Positions 1 to 7,787 of a stretch of 37,040 bases of DNA are shown piece after piece. A program made the translations under genes and the position numbers. This DNA comes from an uncultured Oscillospiraceae bacterium (GTDB lineage Bacteria; Bacillota; Clostridia; Oscillospirales; Oscillospiraceae): positions 1 through 37,040 of the forward strand of contig CAJUEC010000024.1 of assembly GCA_910585155.1 (NCBI GenBank), written 5' to 3'. The notes beneath the pieces are model-generated. The model did no database searches. It was given only the letters and a program-made list of their open reading frames with translations, and was not told the DNA's origin. The first letter of the stretch is position 1, and the number at the start of each line of letters is the position of its first letter.

Positions 1-171
1 CCGCGCAAGCGCCTGCTGTCCTTCCGGGTGGAGGAGGAGGGGCTGCGCCGGCTGGCCGACGCCTCGGAGGCCTATCTCATGACCCGGCTGGAGCGGGGCT
101 TTCGGACGCTGGACTTCTACAAATCTGTTACATACAAACCGTCGGCCGCAAGGCCGGTCCGTGAACATTGA
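1..171 (+). CDS. recO: DNA repair protein RecO, C-terminal end (partial)
   Basis: The reading frame is open from base 1 and stops with TGA at 169-171, giving the last 56 residues of a protein cut by the window edge. The tail has a helical segment with leucine and arginine, then ...LERGFRTLDFYKS, which resembles the end of clostridial RecO proteins (RecFOR recombination mediator). Its place directly upstream of mutS2 fits a repair gene. The mutS2 ribosome-binding site (GAGG) overlaps this stop codon, so the two genes are probably co-transcribed. Without the OB-fold and zinc regions the identification rests on a short tail and context only. Confidence 0.5.
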   Translation, partial: PRKRLLSFRVEEEGLRRLADASEAYLMTRLERGFRTLDFYKSVTYKPSAARPVREH

Positions 172-180
172 GGAAATATC

Positions 181-2568
181 ATGATGACACCTTTATTCGA
201 AAAATCCATTGAGACCCTGGAGCTGCCCCGGGTGCTGGCCCTGCTGGCGGAGGAGGCGGTCACCCAGGAGGGCAGGGAGCGGTGCCTGGCCCTGCGGCCC
301 CTGGCCGTGCAAAGCGATGTGAGCCGCCTGCAAAAGCAGACCTCCGCCGCCTTCGACCTGCTGGTGAAGCACGGCACGCCGTCCCTGTCCGGGGTGAAGC
401 CGGTGGCCATGGCCCTCCAGCGGGCGGACCGGGGGGGCGCGCTGAACACCCGGGAGCTGCTGGACATTGCCCAGGTGCTGCGGTGCGCCCGGAATGTCCG
501 GGAGTACGGCGGGGGGAGCGGCGAGGCCAAGACTGTGCTGGACGGCTACTTCGAGAGCCTCACCGCCAACCGCTTTCTGGAGGACAAGATCACCGGCTCC
601 ATCCTCAGCGAGGATGAGATCGCCGACGCGGCCTCCCCGGAGCTCAGCGACATCCGGCGGCACATCCGGGCGGCGGCGGGGAAGGTGCGGGACGTGCTCA
701 ACCGCCTCATCTCGTCCAACCAGTCCAAGTACCTCCAGGACGCCATCATCACCATGCGGGGGGGCCGCTACGTGGTGCCGGTGAAGAGTGAGCACAAAAA
801 CGACATCCCCGGCTTGGTCCACGACGTGTCCGGCTCCGGCGGAACCTTCTTCATCGAGCCCATGGGGGTGGTGAACGCCAACAATGAGCTGCGGGAGCTC
901 CAGGCCAGGGAGCAGAAGGAGATCGAGCGCATTTTGGCGGAGCTGTCCGCCGACTGCGCCGGGTTCAAGACGGACATTGAGGATGACTATCAGACCCTGG
1001 TGTCCCTGGACTGCATCTTCGCCCGGGCCAAGCTGTCCTCCGCCATGGGGGCCATGGAGCCGGCGCTGGGCGGCCACATCGAGCTGAGGCGGGCCCGCCA
1101 CCCCCTGCTGGACCCCAAGACCGCCGTGCGCAATGACCTGGCCCTGGGGGGGCGCTTCGACACCCTGGTGATCACTGGCCCCAACACCGGCGGCAAGACC
1201 GTCACCCTGAAAACTCTGGGCCTGCTCACGCTGATGACCCAATGCGGCCTGCACATACCGGCGGCGGACGGCTCCACGGTGAAGGTGTGCTCCGCCGTGC
1301 TGGCGGACATCGGGGATGAGCAGTCCATCGACCAGTCCCTGTCCACCTTCTCCTCCCATATGACCAACATTGTGGCCATTCTGGAGCAGGCGGACGACGA
1401 GACCTTGATTTTGTTTGACGAGCTGGGGGCGGGCACCGACCCGGTGGAGGGGGCGGCCCTGGCCGCCGCCATCATCGAGTCCGCCCGGGCCATGGGGGCC
1501 GCGGTGGCCGCCACCACCCACTACGCCGAGCTGAAGGTGTACGCCATGACCACCCAGGGGGTGGAGAACGCCTCCTGCGAGTTCGACGTGGAGACCCTGG
1601 CCCCCACCTACCGGGTGCTCATCGGCATCCCGGGCAAGTCCAACGCCTTCGCCATCTCCCGGCGGTTGGGCCTGCCCGACTATATCATCCAGAAGGCGGC
1701 GGACCGGATCGACGCGGAGAACGTCCGATTTGAGGACGTGCTCAGCCAGCTGGACATTCAGCGCCAGGCCATGGAGAAGGAGCGGGAGCAGGCCGCCCAG
1801 CTGCGCCGGGAGATGGAGGAGGCCCGCGCCCAGGCGGAGCAGTACCGCGCCCGCATTGAGGAGGAGCGGCGGAAGGCCACCGAGAAGGCCCAGGCCGAGG
1901 CCCGGGCCATCATCGAGCAGGCCCGGGACGCCGCCGACCAGACCTTCCGGGAGCTCAACGAGATGCGCCGCCGCCAGGAGCAGGCCCGGGAGTGGGTGGA
2001 CGACAACGAGGAGCGGGCGGAGCTGCGCCGGAAGCTCAACGAGGCGGACGCCGCCCTGGGGGGCAGGAAAGAGGACCTGCCGCCTCCGCCCCCCACCCGG
2101 GACGCCGTTCTGGGCGACACGGTGGAGCTGGTCAAAATGGGGACCCAGGCGGAGGTGGTGGGGGTGAACAAGGACGGCACCCTCCAGCTCCAGGCGGGTA
2201 TCCTCAAAATGAAGGCCAGGCAGAGCGAGGTGCGGGTGCTGGAGGACGTGACGGCCCGAAAAAAGCAGAGCGCCAAGGACAAGGCGCGGGCCGTGGCGGT
2301 GTCCCGGCCCTTCCGGGCCTCCGCCGCCAAGGCGGAGCTGGACCTGCGGGGCATGATGGTGGACGAGGCCTTGGGGGCGGTGGACCTGTTTTTGGACAAC
2401 GCCCTCATGGGCAAGCTGGAGACGGTGACCATCATTCACGGCAAGGGCACCGGGGCGCTGCGCAAGGCGGTGCGGGAGCATCTCAAAAAGAGCCGGTATG
2501 TGAAGGAGTACCGCCCCGGCGTCTACGGCGAGGGCGAGGACGGCGTGACAGTGGCGACGCTGAAGTAG
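181..2568 (+). CDS. mutS2: Endonuclease MutS2 (MutS family ATPase with Smr domain)
   Basis: A 795-residue protein, the usual MutS2 length. It has the MutS-like core and clamp region without the N-terminal mismatch-recognition domain, then a P-loop ATPase (GPNTGGKT at residues 333-340) and a Walker B region (LILFDELGAGTDP). A long charged coiled coil (about 510-620) follows, and a C-terminal Smr nuclease domain with LDLRG (720-724) and HGKGTGALR (753-761). MutS2 suppresses homologous recombination and, in Bacillus, also acts on stalled or collided ribosomes. The start is one of two adjacent ATGs (181 or 184) after GAGG. It lies 9 nt downstream of the recO-like stop. Confidence 0.96.
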   Translation: MMTPLFEKSIETLELPRVLALLAEEAVTQEGRERCLALRPLAVQSDVSRLQKQTSAAFDLLVKHGTPSLSGVKPVAMALQRADRGGALNTRELLDIAQVLRCARNVREYGGGSGEAKTVLDGYFESLTANRFLEDKITGSILSEDEIADAASPELSDIRRHIRAAAGKVRDVLNRLISSNQSKYLQDAIITMRGGRYVVPVKSEHKNDIPGLVHDVSGSGGTFFIEPMGVVNANNELRELQAREQKEIERILAELSADCAGFKTDIEDDYQTLVSLDCIFARAKLSSAMGAMEPALGGHIELRRARHPLLDPKTAVRNDLALGGRFDTLVITGPNTGGKTVTLKTLGLLTLMTQCGLHIPAADGSTVKVCSAVLADIGDEQSIDQSLSTFSSHMTNIVAILEQADDETLILFDELGAGTDPVEGAALAAAIIESARAMGAAVAATTHYAELKVYAMTTQGVENASCEFDVETLAPTYRVLIGIPGKSNAFAISRRLGLPDYIIQKAADRIDAENVRFEDVLSQLDIQRQAMEKEREQAAQLRREMEEARAQAEQYRARIEEERRKATEKAQAEARAIIEQARDAADQTFRELNEMRRRQEQAREWVDDNEERAELRRKLNEADAALGGRKEDLPPPPPTRDAVLGDTVELVKMGTQAEVVGVNKDGTLQLQAGILKMKARQSEVRVLEDVTARKKQSAKDKARAVAVSRPFRASAAKAELDLRGMMVDEALGAVDLFLDNALMGKLETVTIIHGKGTGALRKAVREHLKKSRYVKEYRPGVYGEGEDGVTVATLK

Positions 2569-2677
2569 CACAAGACGTCCAGCCCCCGTCTCCTCGCAGT
2601 GCGCTGCCTATTCTGACACGTAGTGAATAGTGGATGGTTTTCACGCGAGCGCCCATGAGAATTTGGTGAAAATGCTC

Positions 2678-2707
2678 TTGACGTTGGGGGGGTAAATTTG
2701 GTATTCT
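2678..2707 (+). promoter_or_regulatory. Sigma-A-type promoter for the HPr gene
   Basis: TTGACG at 2678-2683 and TATTCT at 2702-2707 are separated by 18 bp in an AT-richer spacer region. They lie about 75 bp before the HPr start codon, in the 214-bp gap after mutS2. Confidence 0.6.
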
Positions 2708-2782
2708 AATAAAGAACAAGATTCGGGAGAGCAATGGATGCGCGGTGCGCTAGACCGAAACTTATGATGGAGGGAATTGCTC

Positions 2783-3046
2783 ATGTTTATGAAAGAGACA
2801 ACGGTCAATAACCAGGTCGGCCTGCACGCCCGTCCGGCAACGTTTTTTATCCAGAAGGCCAATGAGTTCAAGAGTTCCATCTGGGTGGAGAAGGATGACC
2901 GCCGCGTGAACGCCAAGAGCCTGCTGGGCGTTTTGTCCCTGGGAATCGTGAAGGGCACGGCCATTAACCTGATTGCCGACGGTGCGGATGAGGAGGCTGC
3001 CATCAACGCTTTGGTGGAGCTGATCAACTCCGAGTTCTCTGAATAA
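2783..3046 (+). CDS. ptsH: Phosphocarrier protein HPr
   Basis: An 87-residue HPr-fold protein. With the ATG at 2783 (8 nt after GGAGGG), the phosphoryl-acceptor histidine in GLHARPA falls at position 15 and the HPr-kinase target serine in AKSLLGV at position 46, exactly the standard numbering. Having both residues makes it a true HPr, able to take phosphate from Enzyme I and to be phosphorylated by HPrK for catabolite control, unlike Crh, which lacks His15. A later in-frame ATG (2789) is possible but sits too far from the ribosome-binding site. It is monocistronic: promoter upstream, terminator immediately downstream. No ptsI or other PTS gene is in the window. Confidence 0.95.
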   Translation: MFMKETTVNNQVGLHARPATFFIQKANEFKSSIWVEKDDRRVNAKSLLGVLSLGIVKGTAINLIADGADEEAAINALVELINSEFSE

Positions 3047-3062
3047 CCCAACGCTGAGCACG

Positions 3063-3092
3063 AAAAGCGCCGCGACAAGCGGCGCTTTTTTT
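3063..3092 (+). terminator. Rho-independent terminator after HPr
   Basis: Perfect GC-rich stem AGCGCCGC / GCGGCGCT (3066-3073 with 3079-3086), extended by A-T pairs, loop GACAA, followed by a run of seven T. Confidence 0.93.
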
Positions 3093-3116
3093 GTAAAAAG
3101 CGCAGAGAAGCGGACA

Positions 3117-3152
3117 GCGAAGGAGCTTGGACCGGAGCGAGGAGAAAAGTCC
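3117..3152 (+). repeat. Degenerate member of the intergenic repeat family
   Basis: GCGAAGGAGCTTGGAC followed by GGAGCGAGGAGAAAAGTCC aligns with the 5' half of the 137-bp units at 17446-17719 (GCGAAGGGGAGCTTGGACTG...GAAGGCAAAAGCCC), with a 2-base gap and few substitutions over about 36 bases. The 3' half is not recognisable. Confidence 0.5.
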
Positions 3153-3352
3153 AGGGCACCTAGAGCGGGCCGTCTGTCAGTTCTGCGGCCGAACGGAGCT
3201 GAAACGCAGGCGCAGGCGCGTGGACCCTGTCAATGGGCCTGATTTGACTACAAGCGGCAGCACAAATAGGGCGCCCCGTATCGAAGGATGGGAGCGCCGG
3301 AAGGGGTATCTTCCGTGTTCGTATAGGCCTCTCCCGTAATAGGGGGATTCTC

Positions 3353-3482
3353 AAGGGGAAAAATCCTATGAGCGGAGGGCGTGCCCTTTTCGCCCGCAGC
3401 CGAATCGGATTTTTCTCCCTTGAGTATGTCTTTGCCTACTTTCTGCACAAGCAGAAAGTAGGCCGCCGGAGGCCGCGCCTCC
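3353..3482. repeat. Composite inverted-repeat element upstream of uvrC
   Basis: Three inverted repeats in a row. An outer pair, AAGGGGAAAAATCC (3353-3366) with GGATTTTTCTCCCTT (3407-3421), differs by a one-base indel. Next is a perfect 12-bp hairpin, CCTACTTTCTGC-ACAA-GCAGAAAGTAGG (3435-3462). Last is a 6-bp hairpin, GGAGGC-CGC-GCCTCC (3468-3482), ending just before the uvrC ribosome-binding site. It has the look of a mobile palindromic element or an RNA leader; no T-run follows, so a simple terminator is unlikely. Confidence 0.6.
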
Positions 3483-3504
3483 AAACGGAAAGGAGTGGGA
3501 TCAC

Positions 3505-5346
3505 ATGACTTTTGAGGAATTGAGAGACAAAGCCCACGCCTTGCCGTTGAAGCCCGGCGTGTATATCATGCAGAACGCCGCCAGCGAGGTCATCTATGTG
3601 GGCAAGGCCAAGGCCCTGAAAAACCGGGTGAGCCAGTACTTCCAGGACCAGTCCCGGCACAATGAAAAAACCCGGGTCATGGTCAGCCAGATCGACCACT
3701 TCGACGTTATTGTGGTGCAGTCCGAGTTTGAGGCCCTGGTGCTGGAGTGCGCCCTCATCAAGCGCCACCAGCCCCGGTACAATATTCTGCTCAAGGACAG
3801 CAAGGGCTTTCCCTATATCCGGCTGTCCCCGGGGGACTATCCCCGGTTCTCCCTGGCCTCCAAGGCAGAGGACGACGGGGCTCGGTACTTCGGGCCCTAC
3901 GGCTCCCGGTTCGCCAGCCAGGGCGTCATCGACGCCCTGCGCCAGGCCCTGCGCCTGCCCGCCTGCCGCCGGAAATTCCCCCGGGACATCGGGAAAGAGC
4001 GGCCCTGCCTCAACTTCCATATGGGTATGTGCGACGGCTACTGCCGCCCGGAGATGGACCAGAGTCAGTACAGGCGCTCCGTGGACCAGGCGGTGCGGCT
4101 GCTGGAGGGGCGGCTGGACGAGGTGGTGGACGAGCTCACTGACGAGATGGAGCTGGCGGCGGAGGAGCTGCGCTTTGAGAAGGCCGCCCAGGTCCGGGAC
4201 CGGATTCGGTCCATCCAGCTGCTGTCTAAGCGGCAGAAGGCGGTGGCGGGCTCTCTGGCGGACACCGACGTGGTGGGTTACCACCGGGGGGAGGCCAAGA
4301 GCTGCTTTGTGGTGCTCCACTACATGGGCGGGGAGCTGGCGGCCAAGGACTGGGAGCTGCTGGCCGTCCCCATGGAGGACGAGCAGACCACCGTGTCCAC
4401 CCTGGCGGCCCAGTACTACGGCGGGCGGGGGCAGCTGCCCCGGCAGATTCTGCTGCCCTGCGACATCGACGAGCAGGTGGAGCTGGCCCGCATGCTCACC
4501 GAGGCGGTGGGCCGTAAGGTGGAGGTGCTCACCCCCCAGCGGGGGGCCAAGATGGAGCTGGTGAAGCTGGCCAATGAGAACGCCGCCGAGGAGGTGCTCC
4601 GGGCCACCACGGCGGAGGAGCGCCAGTCCAAGCTGATGGAGGCGCTGGGCGCTCTGCTGGGGCTGGCCGAGCCGCCCCGGCGCATTGAGGCCTTTGACAT
4701 CTCCAACACGGGCAGCTCGGACATTGTGGCCTCCATGACGGTGCACATCGACGGCAGACCGCTGAAGCGGGATTACCGCCATTTCAAGCTGAAGGATATG
4801 ACCCACGCCGACGACTACGCCTCCATGGAGCAGGTGGTGGAGCGGCGGTTCCGGCGGTATCTGGACGGGGACGAGAAGTTTTCCGCCCGCCCGGACCTGC
4901 TGCTGATGGACGGCGGCGCGGGACAGGTCAAGGTGGCGGAGGAGGCGCTGGCCCGGCTGGGGCTGGGGACGATCCCGGTGTACGGCATGGTGAAGGACGG
5001 CCGCCACCGCACCCGGGCCCTGGTGGCCGGGGACGGCCGGGAGATCGGCATTCAGGCCAACCAGGCCCTGTTCGCCATGGTGGGCCGCATCCAGGAGGAG
5101 ACCCACCGCTTTGCCATCGAGTTCCACCGCCAGCAGCAGGCGGGGCATCTGAAGGGCTCGGCCCTGGACAGCATTCCGGGGGTGGGACCCGCCCGAAAGG
5201 CCCAGCTGCTCAAGCATTTTAAGAGCGTGAAGGCGGTGCGGGCCGCCTCACTGGAGGAGCTGGGGGCGGCGGTTCCCCAGAACACCGCCCAGGCGGTGTA
5301 CCGCCATTTTCACGCCACCGACCAGGGAAAGGATGAGACGACATGA
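3505..5346 (+). CDS. uvrC: Excinuclease ABC subunit C
   Basis: A 613-residue protein of normal UvrC length, the dual-incision nuclease of nucleotide excision repair. The N-terminal GIY-YIG nuclease shows GVY at 18-20 and YVGKAK from 31. The UvrB-binding UVR motif is near 215-240 (LRFEKAAQVRDRI). The RNase H-like nuclease domain follows with FDISN (catalytic-type Asp398) and LLLMDGGAGQV (Asp469), and a helix-hairpin-helix pair ends the protein (SIPGVGPARKAQLL, from about 556). ATG 3505 follows AAGGAG at suitable spacing. The stop overlaps the rsmD start as ATGA, so translation is coupled. Confidence 0.97.
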   Translation: MTFEELRDKAHALPLKPGVYIMQNAASEVIYVGKAKALKNRVSQYFQDQSRHNEKTRVMVSQIDHFDVIVVQSEFEALVLECALIKRHQPRYNILLKDSKGFPYIRLSPGDYPRFSLASKAEDDGARYFGPYGSRFASQGVIDALRQALRLPACRRKFPRDIGKERPCLNFHMGMCDGYCRPEMDQSQYRRSVDQAVRLLEGRLDEVVDELTDEMELAAEELRFEKAAQVRDRIRSIQLLSKRQKAVAGSLADTDVVGYHRGEAKSCFVVLHYMGGELAAKDWELLAVPMEDEQTTVSTLAAQYYGGRGQLPRQILLPCDIDEQVELARMLTEAVGRKVEVLTPQRGAKMELVKLANENAAEEVLRATTAEERQSKLMEALGALLGLAEPPRRIEAFDISNTGSSDIVASMTVHIDGRPLKRDYRHFKLKDMTHADDYASMEQVVERRFRRYLDGDEKFSARPDLLLMDGGAGQVKVAEEALARLGLGTIPVYGMVKDGRHRTRALVAGDGREIGIQANQALFAMVGRIQEETHRFAIEFHRQQQAGHLKGSALDSIPGVGPARKAQLLKHFKSVKAVRAASLEELGAAVPQNTAQAVYRHFHATDQGKDETT

Positions 5347-5888
5347 GAGTCATCACGGGAACGGCCCGGGGCAGGCGGCTGGAGAGCCTGAGCGGCCTGT
5401 CCACCCGGCCCACCGCCGACCGGGTGAAGGAGGGGGTGTTCAGCGCCGTCCAGTTTGATGTGGAGGGCCGCCGGGTGCTGGACCTGTTTGCCGGCACCGG
5501 CCAGATGGGCATTGAGGCGCTGAGCCGGGGGGCGGTCTTCTGCGACTTTGTGGACAGCGCCCCCGCCGCGCTGAAGGTGGTCCAGCGCAACCTCAAAACC
5601 TGCGGCCTGGAGGACCGCGCCGCCTGCCACGGCAAGGACTTTTCCGCCTTTCTCAGCCGGACCCGGGAGCGGTACGGGGTGGTCTTTCTGGACCCGCCCT
5701 ATGCCTCGGGAAACCTGGACCGGGCGCTGGAGCTCATCGCGGCGATTGACATTGTGGTGGAAAATGGTATAATAGTATGTGAAAGCTTGGCGGAGCACCA
5801 GCTGCCGGAGCTTCCCGGCCCCTATGAGAAGGGCAGGGAATATCGGTACGGCAAGATCAAATGCACCTTATATCGCAGGAGGGCCTGA
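5343..5888 (+). CDS. rsmD: 16S rRNA (guanine(966)-N(2))-methyltransferase RsmD
   Basis: A 181-residue class I SAM methyltransferase of the RsmD/YhhF family, which methylates G966 of 16S rRNA. Visible motifs are the N-terminal RVITGTARGRRL, the SAM-binding LDLFAGTGQMGIEALSRGA, and the catalytic DPPY at 117-120. It overlaps uvrC by 4 nt and is followed 3 nt later by coaD. The rsmD-coaD pair is a common bacterial neighbourhood. The coaD ribosome-binding site (AGGAGG) lies inside the last codons of rsmD. Confidence 0.95.
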   Translation: MRVITGTARGRRLESLSGLSTRPTADRVKEGVFSAVQFDVEGRRVLDLFAGTGQMGIEALSRGAVFCDFVDSAPAALKVVQRNLKTCGLEDRAACHGKDFSAFLSRTRERYGVVFLDPPYASGNLDRALELIAAIDIVVENGIIVCESLAEHQLPELPGPYEKGREYRYGKIKCTLYRRRA

Positions 5889-5891
5889 CCC

Positions 5892-6383
5892 ATGAGACGC
5901 GCCATCTATCCCGGCAGCTTTGACCCGGTGACCCTGGGCCATCTGGACATTATCAAGCGGGCCGCGGCCATTTTTGACGAGCTGATCGTCTGTGTCAGCG
6001 TGAATTCCGCCAAGGACCAGGGGCTGTTCTCCCCGGAGGAGCGGGTGGAGCTGATCCGCCGGGTGACGGAGGAGCTGCCCAACGTGACGGTGGACTGCAG
6101 CCGGGAGCTGGTGGCGGAATACGCCAAAAGCCACCGGGCCAGGGTGCTGGTGAAGGGGCTGCGGGCGGTGTCCGATTATGAGTCGGAGATCCAGATGGCC
6201 ATGCTCAACGCCAAGCTCTACCCCAGGCTGGATACGGTGTTCCTCTACACCCGGCCGAAGTACGCCTTCCTCAGCTCCACTGTGGTGAAGGAGCTGGCCC
6301 GCTATGGGGCGGACCTGTCGGACTTCGTGCCCCGTCAGATCATTCAGCAGGTGCGGGACAAGGTGGCGGGGAACGGGAAGTAG
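5892..6383 (+). CDS. coaD: Phosphopantetheine adenylyltransferase
   Basis: A 163-residue bacterial PPAT catalysing the fourth step of coenzyme A synthesis (4'-phosphopantetheine plus ATP to dephospho-CoA). The nucleotidyltransferase motif GSFDPVTLGH is near the N-terminus. KGLRAVSDYESE lies in the middle, and the ISSS-type motif appears as FLSSTVVKELA. Length is normal for the family. It starts at ATG 5892, 3 nt after the rsmD stop, in the uvrC-rsmD-coaD operon. Confidence 0.97.
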   Translation: MRRAIYPGSFDPVTLGHLDIIKRAAAIFDELIVCVSVNSAKDQGLFSPEERVELIRRVTEELPNVTVDCSRELVAEYAKSHRARVLVKGLRAVSDYESEIQMAMLNAKLYPRLDTVFLYTRPKYAFLSSTVVKELARYGADLSDFVPRQIIQQVRDKVAGNGK

Positions 6384-6430
6384 CGTTGGCGATTCGGGCA
6401 ATTTCACATACGGAAAAGGAGTGATGGCGC

Positions 6431-6946
6431 ATGGCGACAGCCGTAGATGAACTGCTGGATATGCTGTATGATATGATTGACGAGGCGAGAAACGCCGCCT
6501 TCAGCGGCGACAAGTGCGTGATCGACCGGGATAAGGCCCTGGACCTCATTGAGGACGCCAAGAAGCAGCTTCCGGTGGACTTGGCGGAGGCGCGGAAAAT
6601 TCTCAACGCCCGAAACGAGTATCTGGCTGCCGCCAAGCGGGAGGCGGAGGAAATCCGCAAGCGGGCGGACCTGGAGGCCAACCAGAAGGTAAGCGAGGCC
6701 CCGGTGATGGTCCAGGCAAGGCAGAAGGCACGGGAGGTGCTGGCCCACGCCGACGAGGAGGCCAAAAAGACCTGCCGGGAAACCAACGAGTACTGCGTGG
6801 ACCTGCTGCGCCGGACGGAGGACGCGCTGGCCGCCGCCCACGCGGAGATGCGCCAGGTACATAACCAGTTCCGCTCGGGCATGGGCTCCGGGGGGAGCAC
6901 GGGGCAGTCCGGCGGACGGATGTACGACGCGGAGGCCGATGGGTGA
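6431..6946 (+). CDS. Conserved coiled-coil protein, ATPase subunit-like, downstream of coaD
   Basis: A 171-residue soluble, highly charged protein with no signal peptide. Residues about 5-50 form an acidic helical region (LLDMLYDMIDEARNAA). From about 55 to 145 the sequence is an Ala/Glu/Lys/Arg-rich coiled coil, then a Gly/Ser-rich tail. Such proteins are often annotated as V-type ATPase subunit H-like or DivIVA-like, and they recur next to coaD in Clostridia. The function is unknown; a scaffold or membrane-associated helical role is inference. ATG 6431 is preceded by AAGGAG at normal spacing, 47 nt after coaD. A terminator follows. Confidence 0.75.
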   Translation: MATAVDELLDMLYDMIDEARNAAFSGDKCVIDRDKALDLIEDAKKQLPVDLAEARKILNARNEYLAAAKREAEEIRKRADLEANQKVSEAPVMVQARQKAREVLAHADEEAKKTCRETNEYCVDLLRRTEDALAAAHAEMRQVHNQFRSGMGSGGSTGQSGGRMYDAEADG

Positions 6947-6976
6947 CAGAGGAACAGGAAAATTTTAGAATTTTTA

Positions 6977-7011
6977 CCCCCGCTGCGGAGAGCCGCAGCG
7001 GGGGATTTTTT
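6977..7011 (+). terminator. Rho-independent terminator ending the uvrC-rsmD-coaD operon
   Basis: Perfect 12-bp stem CCCCCGCTGCGG / CCGCAGCGGGGG (6977-6988 with 6993-7004), loop AGAG, then A and seven T. Confidence 0.95.
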
Positions 7012-7102
7012 GCGCTCAGGGACCTGGCAGCGACAGGCCTCTGAGCAGGCATCGCGCCTCAAAAGAATCCCTTGATTTTGTTGAAGCCTGCGGCGTAAAT
7101 GC

Positions 7103-7133
7103 CCCGCACAGGCCGCTTCGCGGCCTGTGCGGG
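7103..7133. repeat. Strong 14-bp hairpin upstream of mraZ
   Basis: Perfect inverted repeat CCCGCACAGGCCGC (7103-7116) and GCGGCCTGTGCGGG (7120-7133), with a TTC loop and no T-run. It lies in the 350-bp gap between the coaD operon terminator and the mraZ promoter. It may be a dispersed palindrome or a transcript-end structure. Confidence 0.6.
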
Positions 7134-7200
7134 CGCTATAAACTGGAGGTTCAAGGGCCTTGGCGGTATCGATGGTATGGCCGAGAACCGAAACAGAAAA

Positions 7201-7214
7201 CGAATGATCGTTCG
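7201..7214. promoter_or_regulatory. Possible LexA-type operator upstream of mraZ
   Basis: CGAATGATCGTTCG resembles the Gram-positive LexA box core CGAAC-N4-GTTCG with one mismatch in the left half. It lies about 56 bp upstream of the mraZ -35 box, so any control of the division cluster would be indirect. A weak call. Confidence 0.25.
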
Positions 7215-7269
7215 AATGAATTTCGCCAAGAATCCCCACAAAATGGGCAAATTCGACGAAAAAAAGTTC

Positions 7270-7298
7270 TTGCAATTTAGGGGGGGCTACGGTATACT
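7270..7298 (+). promoter_or_regulatory. Main promoter of the dcw cluster (mraZ promoter)
   Basis: TTGCAA at 7270-7275 and TATACT at 7293-7298 with an ideal 17-bp spacer. A second possible extended -10, TGCTATAAT, is at 7331-7339 without a good -35. Between and around them, TGGAG occurs at 7310, 7320 and 7351 (AGGAG at 7341). The 10-bp periodicity is compatible with an MraZ-type direct-repeat operator, though the last copies double as the ribosome-binding site. Confidence 0.75.
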
Positions 7299-7364
7299 GA
7301 AAAGCGTAGTGGAGGAAATTGGAGTAAATCTGCTATAATCAGGAGTAGAATGGAGGGAGTGGGG

Positions 7365-7781
7365 ATGACCGGCACCTACGAGCACAGCATCGACAACGCC
7401 GGCCGCCTCATCGTGCCCTCCAAGCTGCGGGACAAGCTGGGCTCCGCCTTTTACCTGGCGGTGGGGGTGAAGGAGAACCTGACCCTCTATCCCATGGAGA
7501 CCTGGGACAAGCTGCGCCAGCGGGTGTCCGAGCTGTCCACCACCGACGCGGCGGCCATGGACTTGTTCTTTGCCTCCGCTCAGCTGTGTGAGGCGGACAA
7601 GCAGTGGCGGTTTCAGATTCCCTCCTACCTGAAGGACTACGCTAAGATTGACCGGGATGTGGTGGTCACCGGCAACAACGACCGGGCCCAGATCTGGAGC
7701 GCCGATAATTGGAGGGCCAAGACCCGCCAGCAGCTCAACCCGGAGACCATTGCCAACCTGATGAAAAACCTGGGGATTTGA
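7365..7781 (+). CDS. mraZ: Transcriptional regulator MraZ
   Basis: A 138-residue MraZ, a double SpoVT/AbrB-like DNA-binding protein that represses its own dcw promoter by binding spaced direct repeats. Start 7365 gives the canonical beginning MTGTYEHSIDNAGRLIVPSK, and GGAGGGAG lies 6-8 nt upstream. The earlier in-frame ATG (7350) would add five unusual residues and overlap that site. The second AbrB repeat contains WRFQIPSYLKDYAKIDRDVV. It is the first gene of the cluster and rsmH follows after 6 nt. Confidence 0.96.
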   Translation: MTGTYEHSIDNAGRLIVPSKLRDKLGSAFYLAVGVKENLTLYPMETWDKLRQRVSELSTTDAAAMDLFFASAQLCEADKQWRFQIPSYLKDYAKIDRDVVVTGNNDRAQIWSADNWRAKTRQQLNPETIANLMKNLGI

Positions 7782-7787
7782 CGCGAT

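Larger units (their letters stand above)
3093..3504. other. Non-coding gap between HPr and uvrC with repeat-like elements
   Basis: About 410 bp without a convincing gene; the short arginine-rich frames here have no ribosome-binding site or family resemblance. It contains a degenerate copy of the intergenic repeat family also found near murA (3117-3152) and a stack of three inverted repeats close to uvrC (3353-3482). No clear promoter could be assigned for uvrC. Confidence 0.6.

Noticed and set aside
193..2571. A 792-residue minus-strand open frame over mutS2
   Set aside because: It is the antisense shadow of a clear mutS2. The composition (His-, Leu-, Gly- and Pro-rich) is typical of reversed GC-rich codons, with no ribosome-binding site.
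7099..7338. A 79-residue frame upstream of mraZ
   Set aside because: It runs through a hairpin and the mraZ promoter, lacks a ribosome-binding site and resembles no known family.
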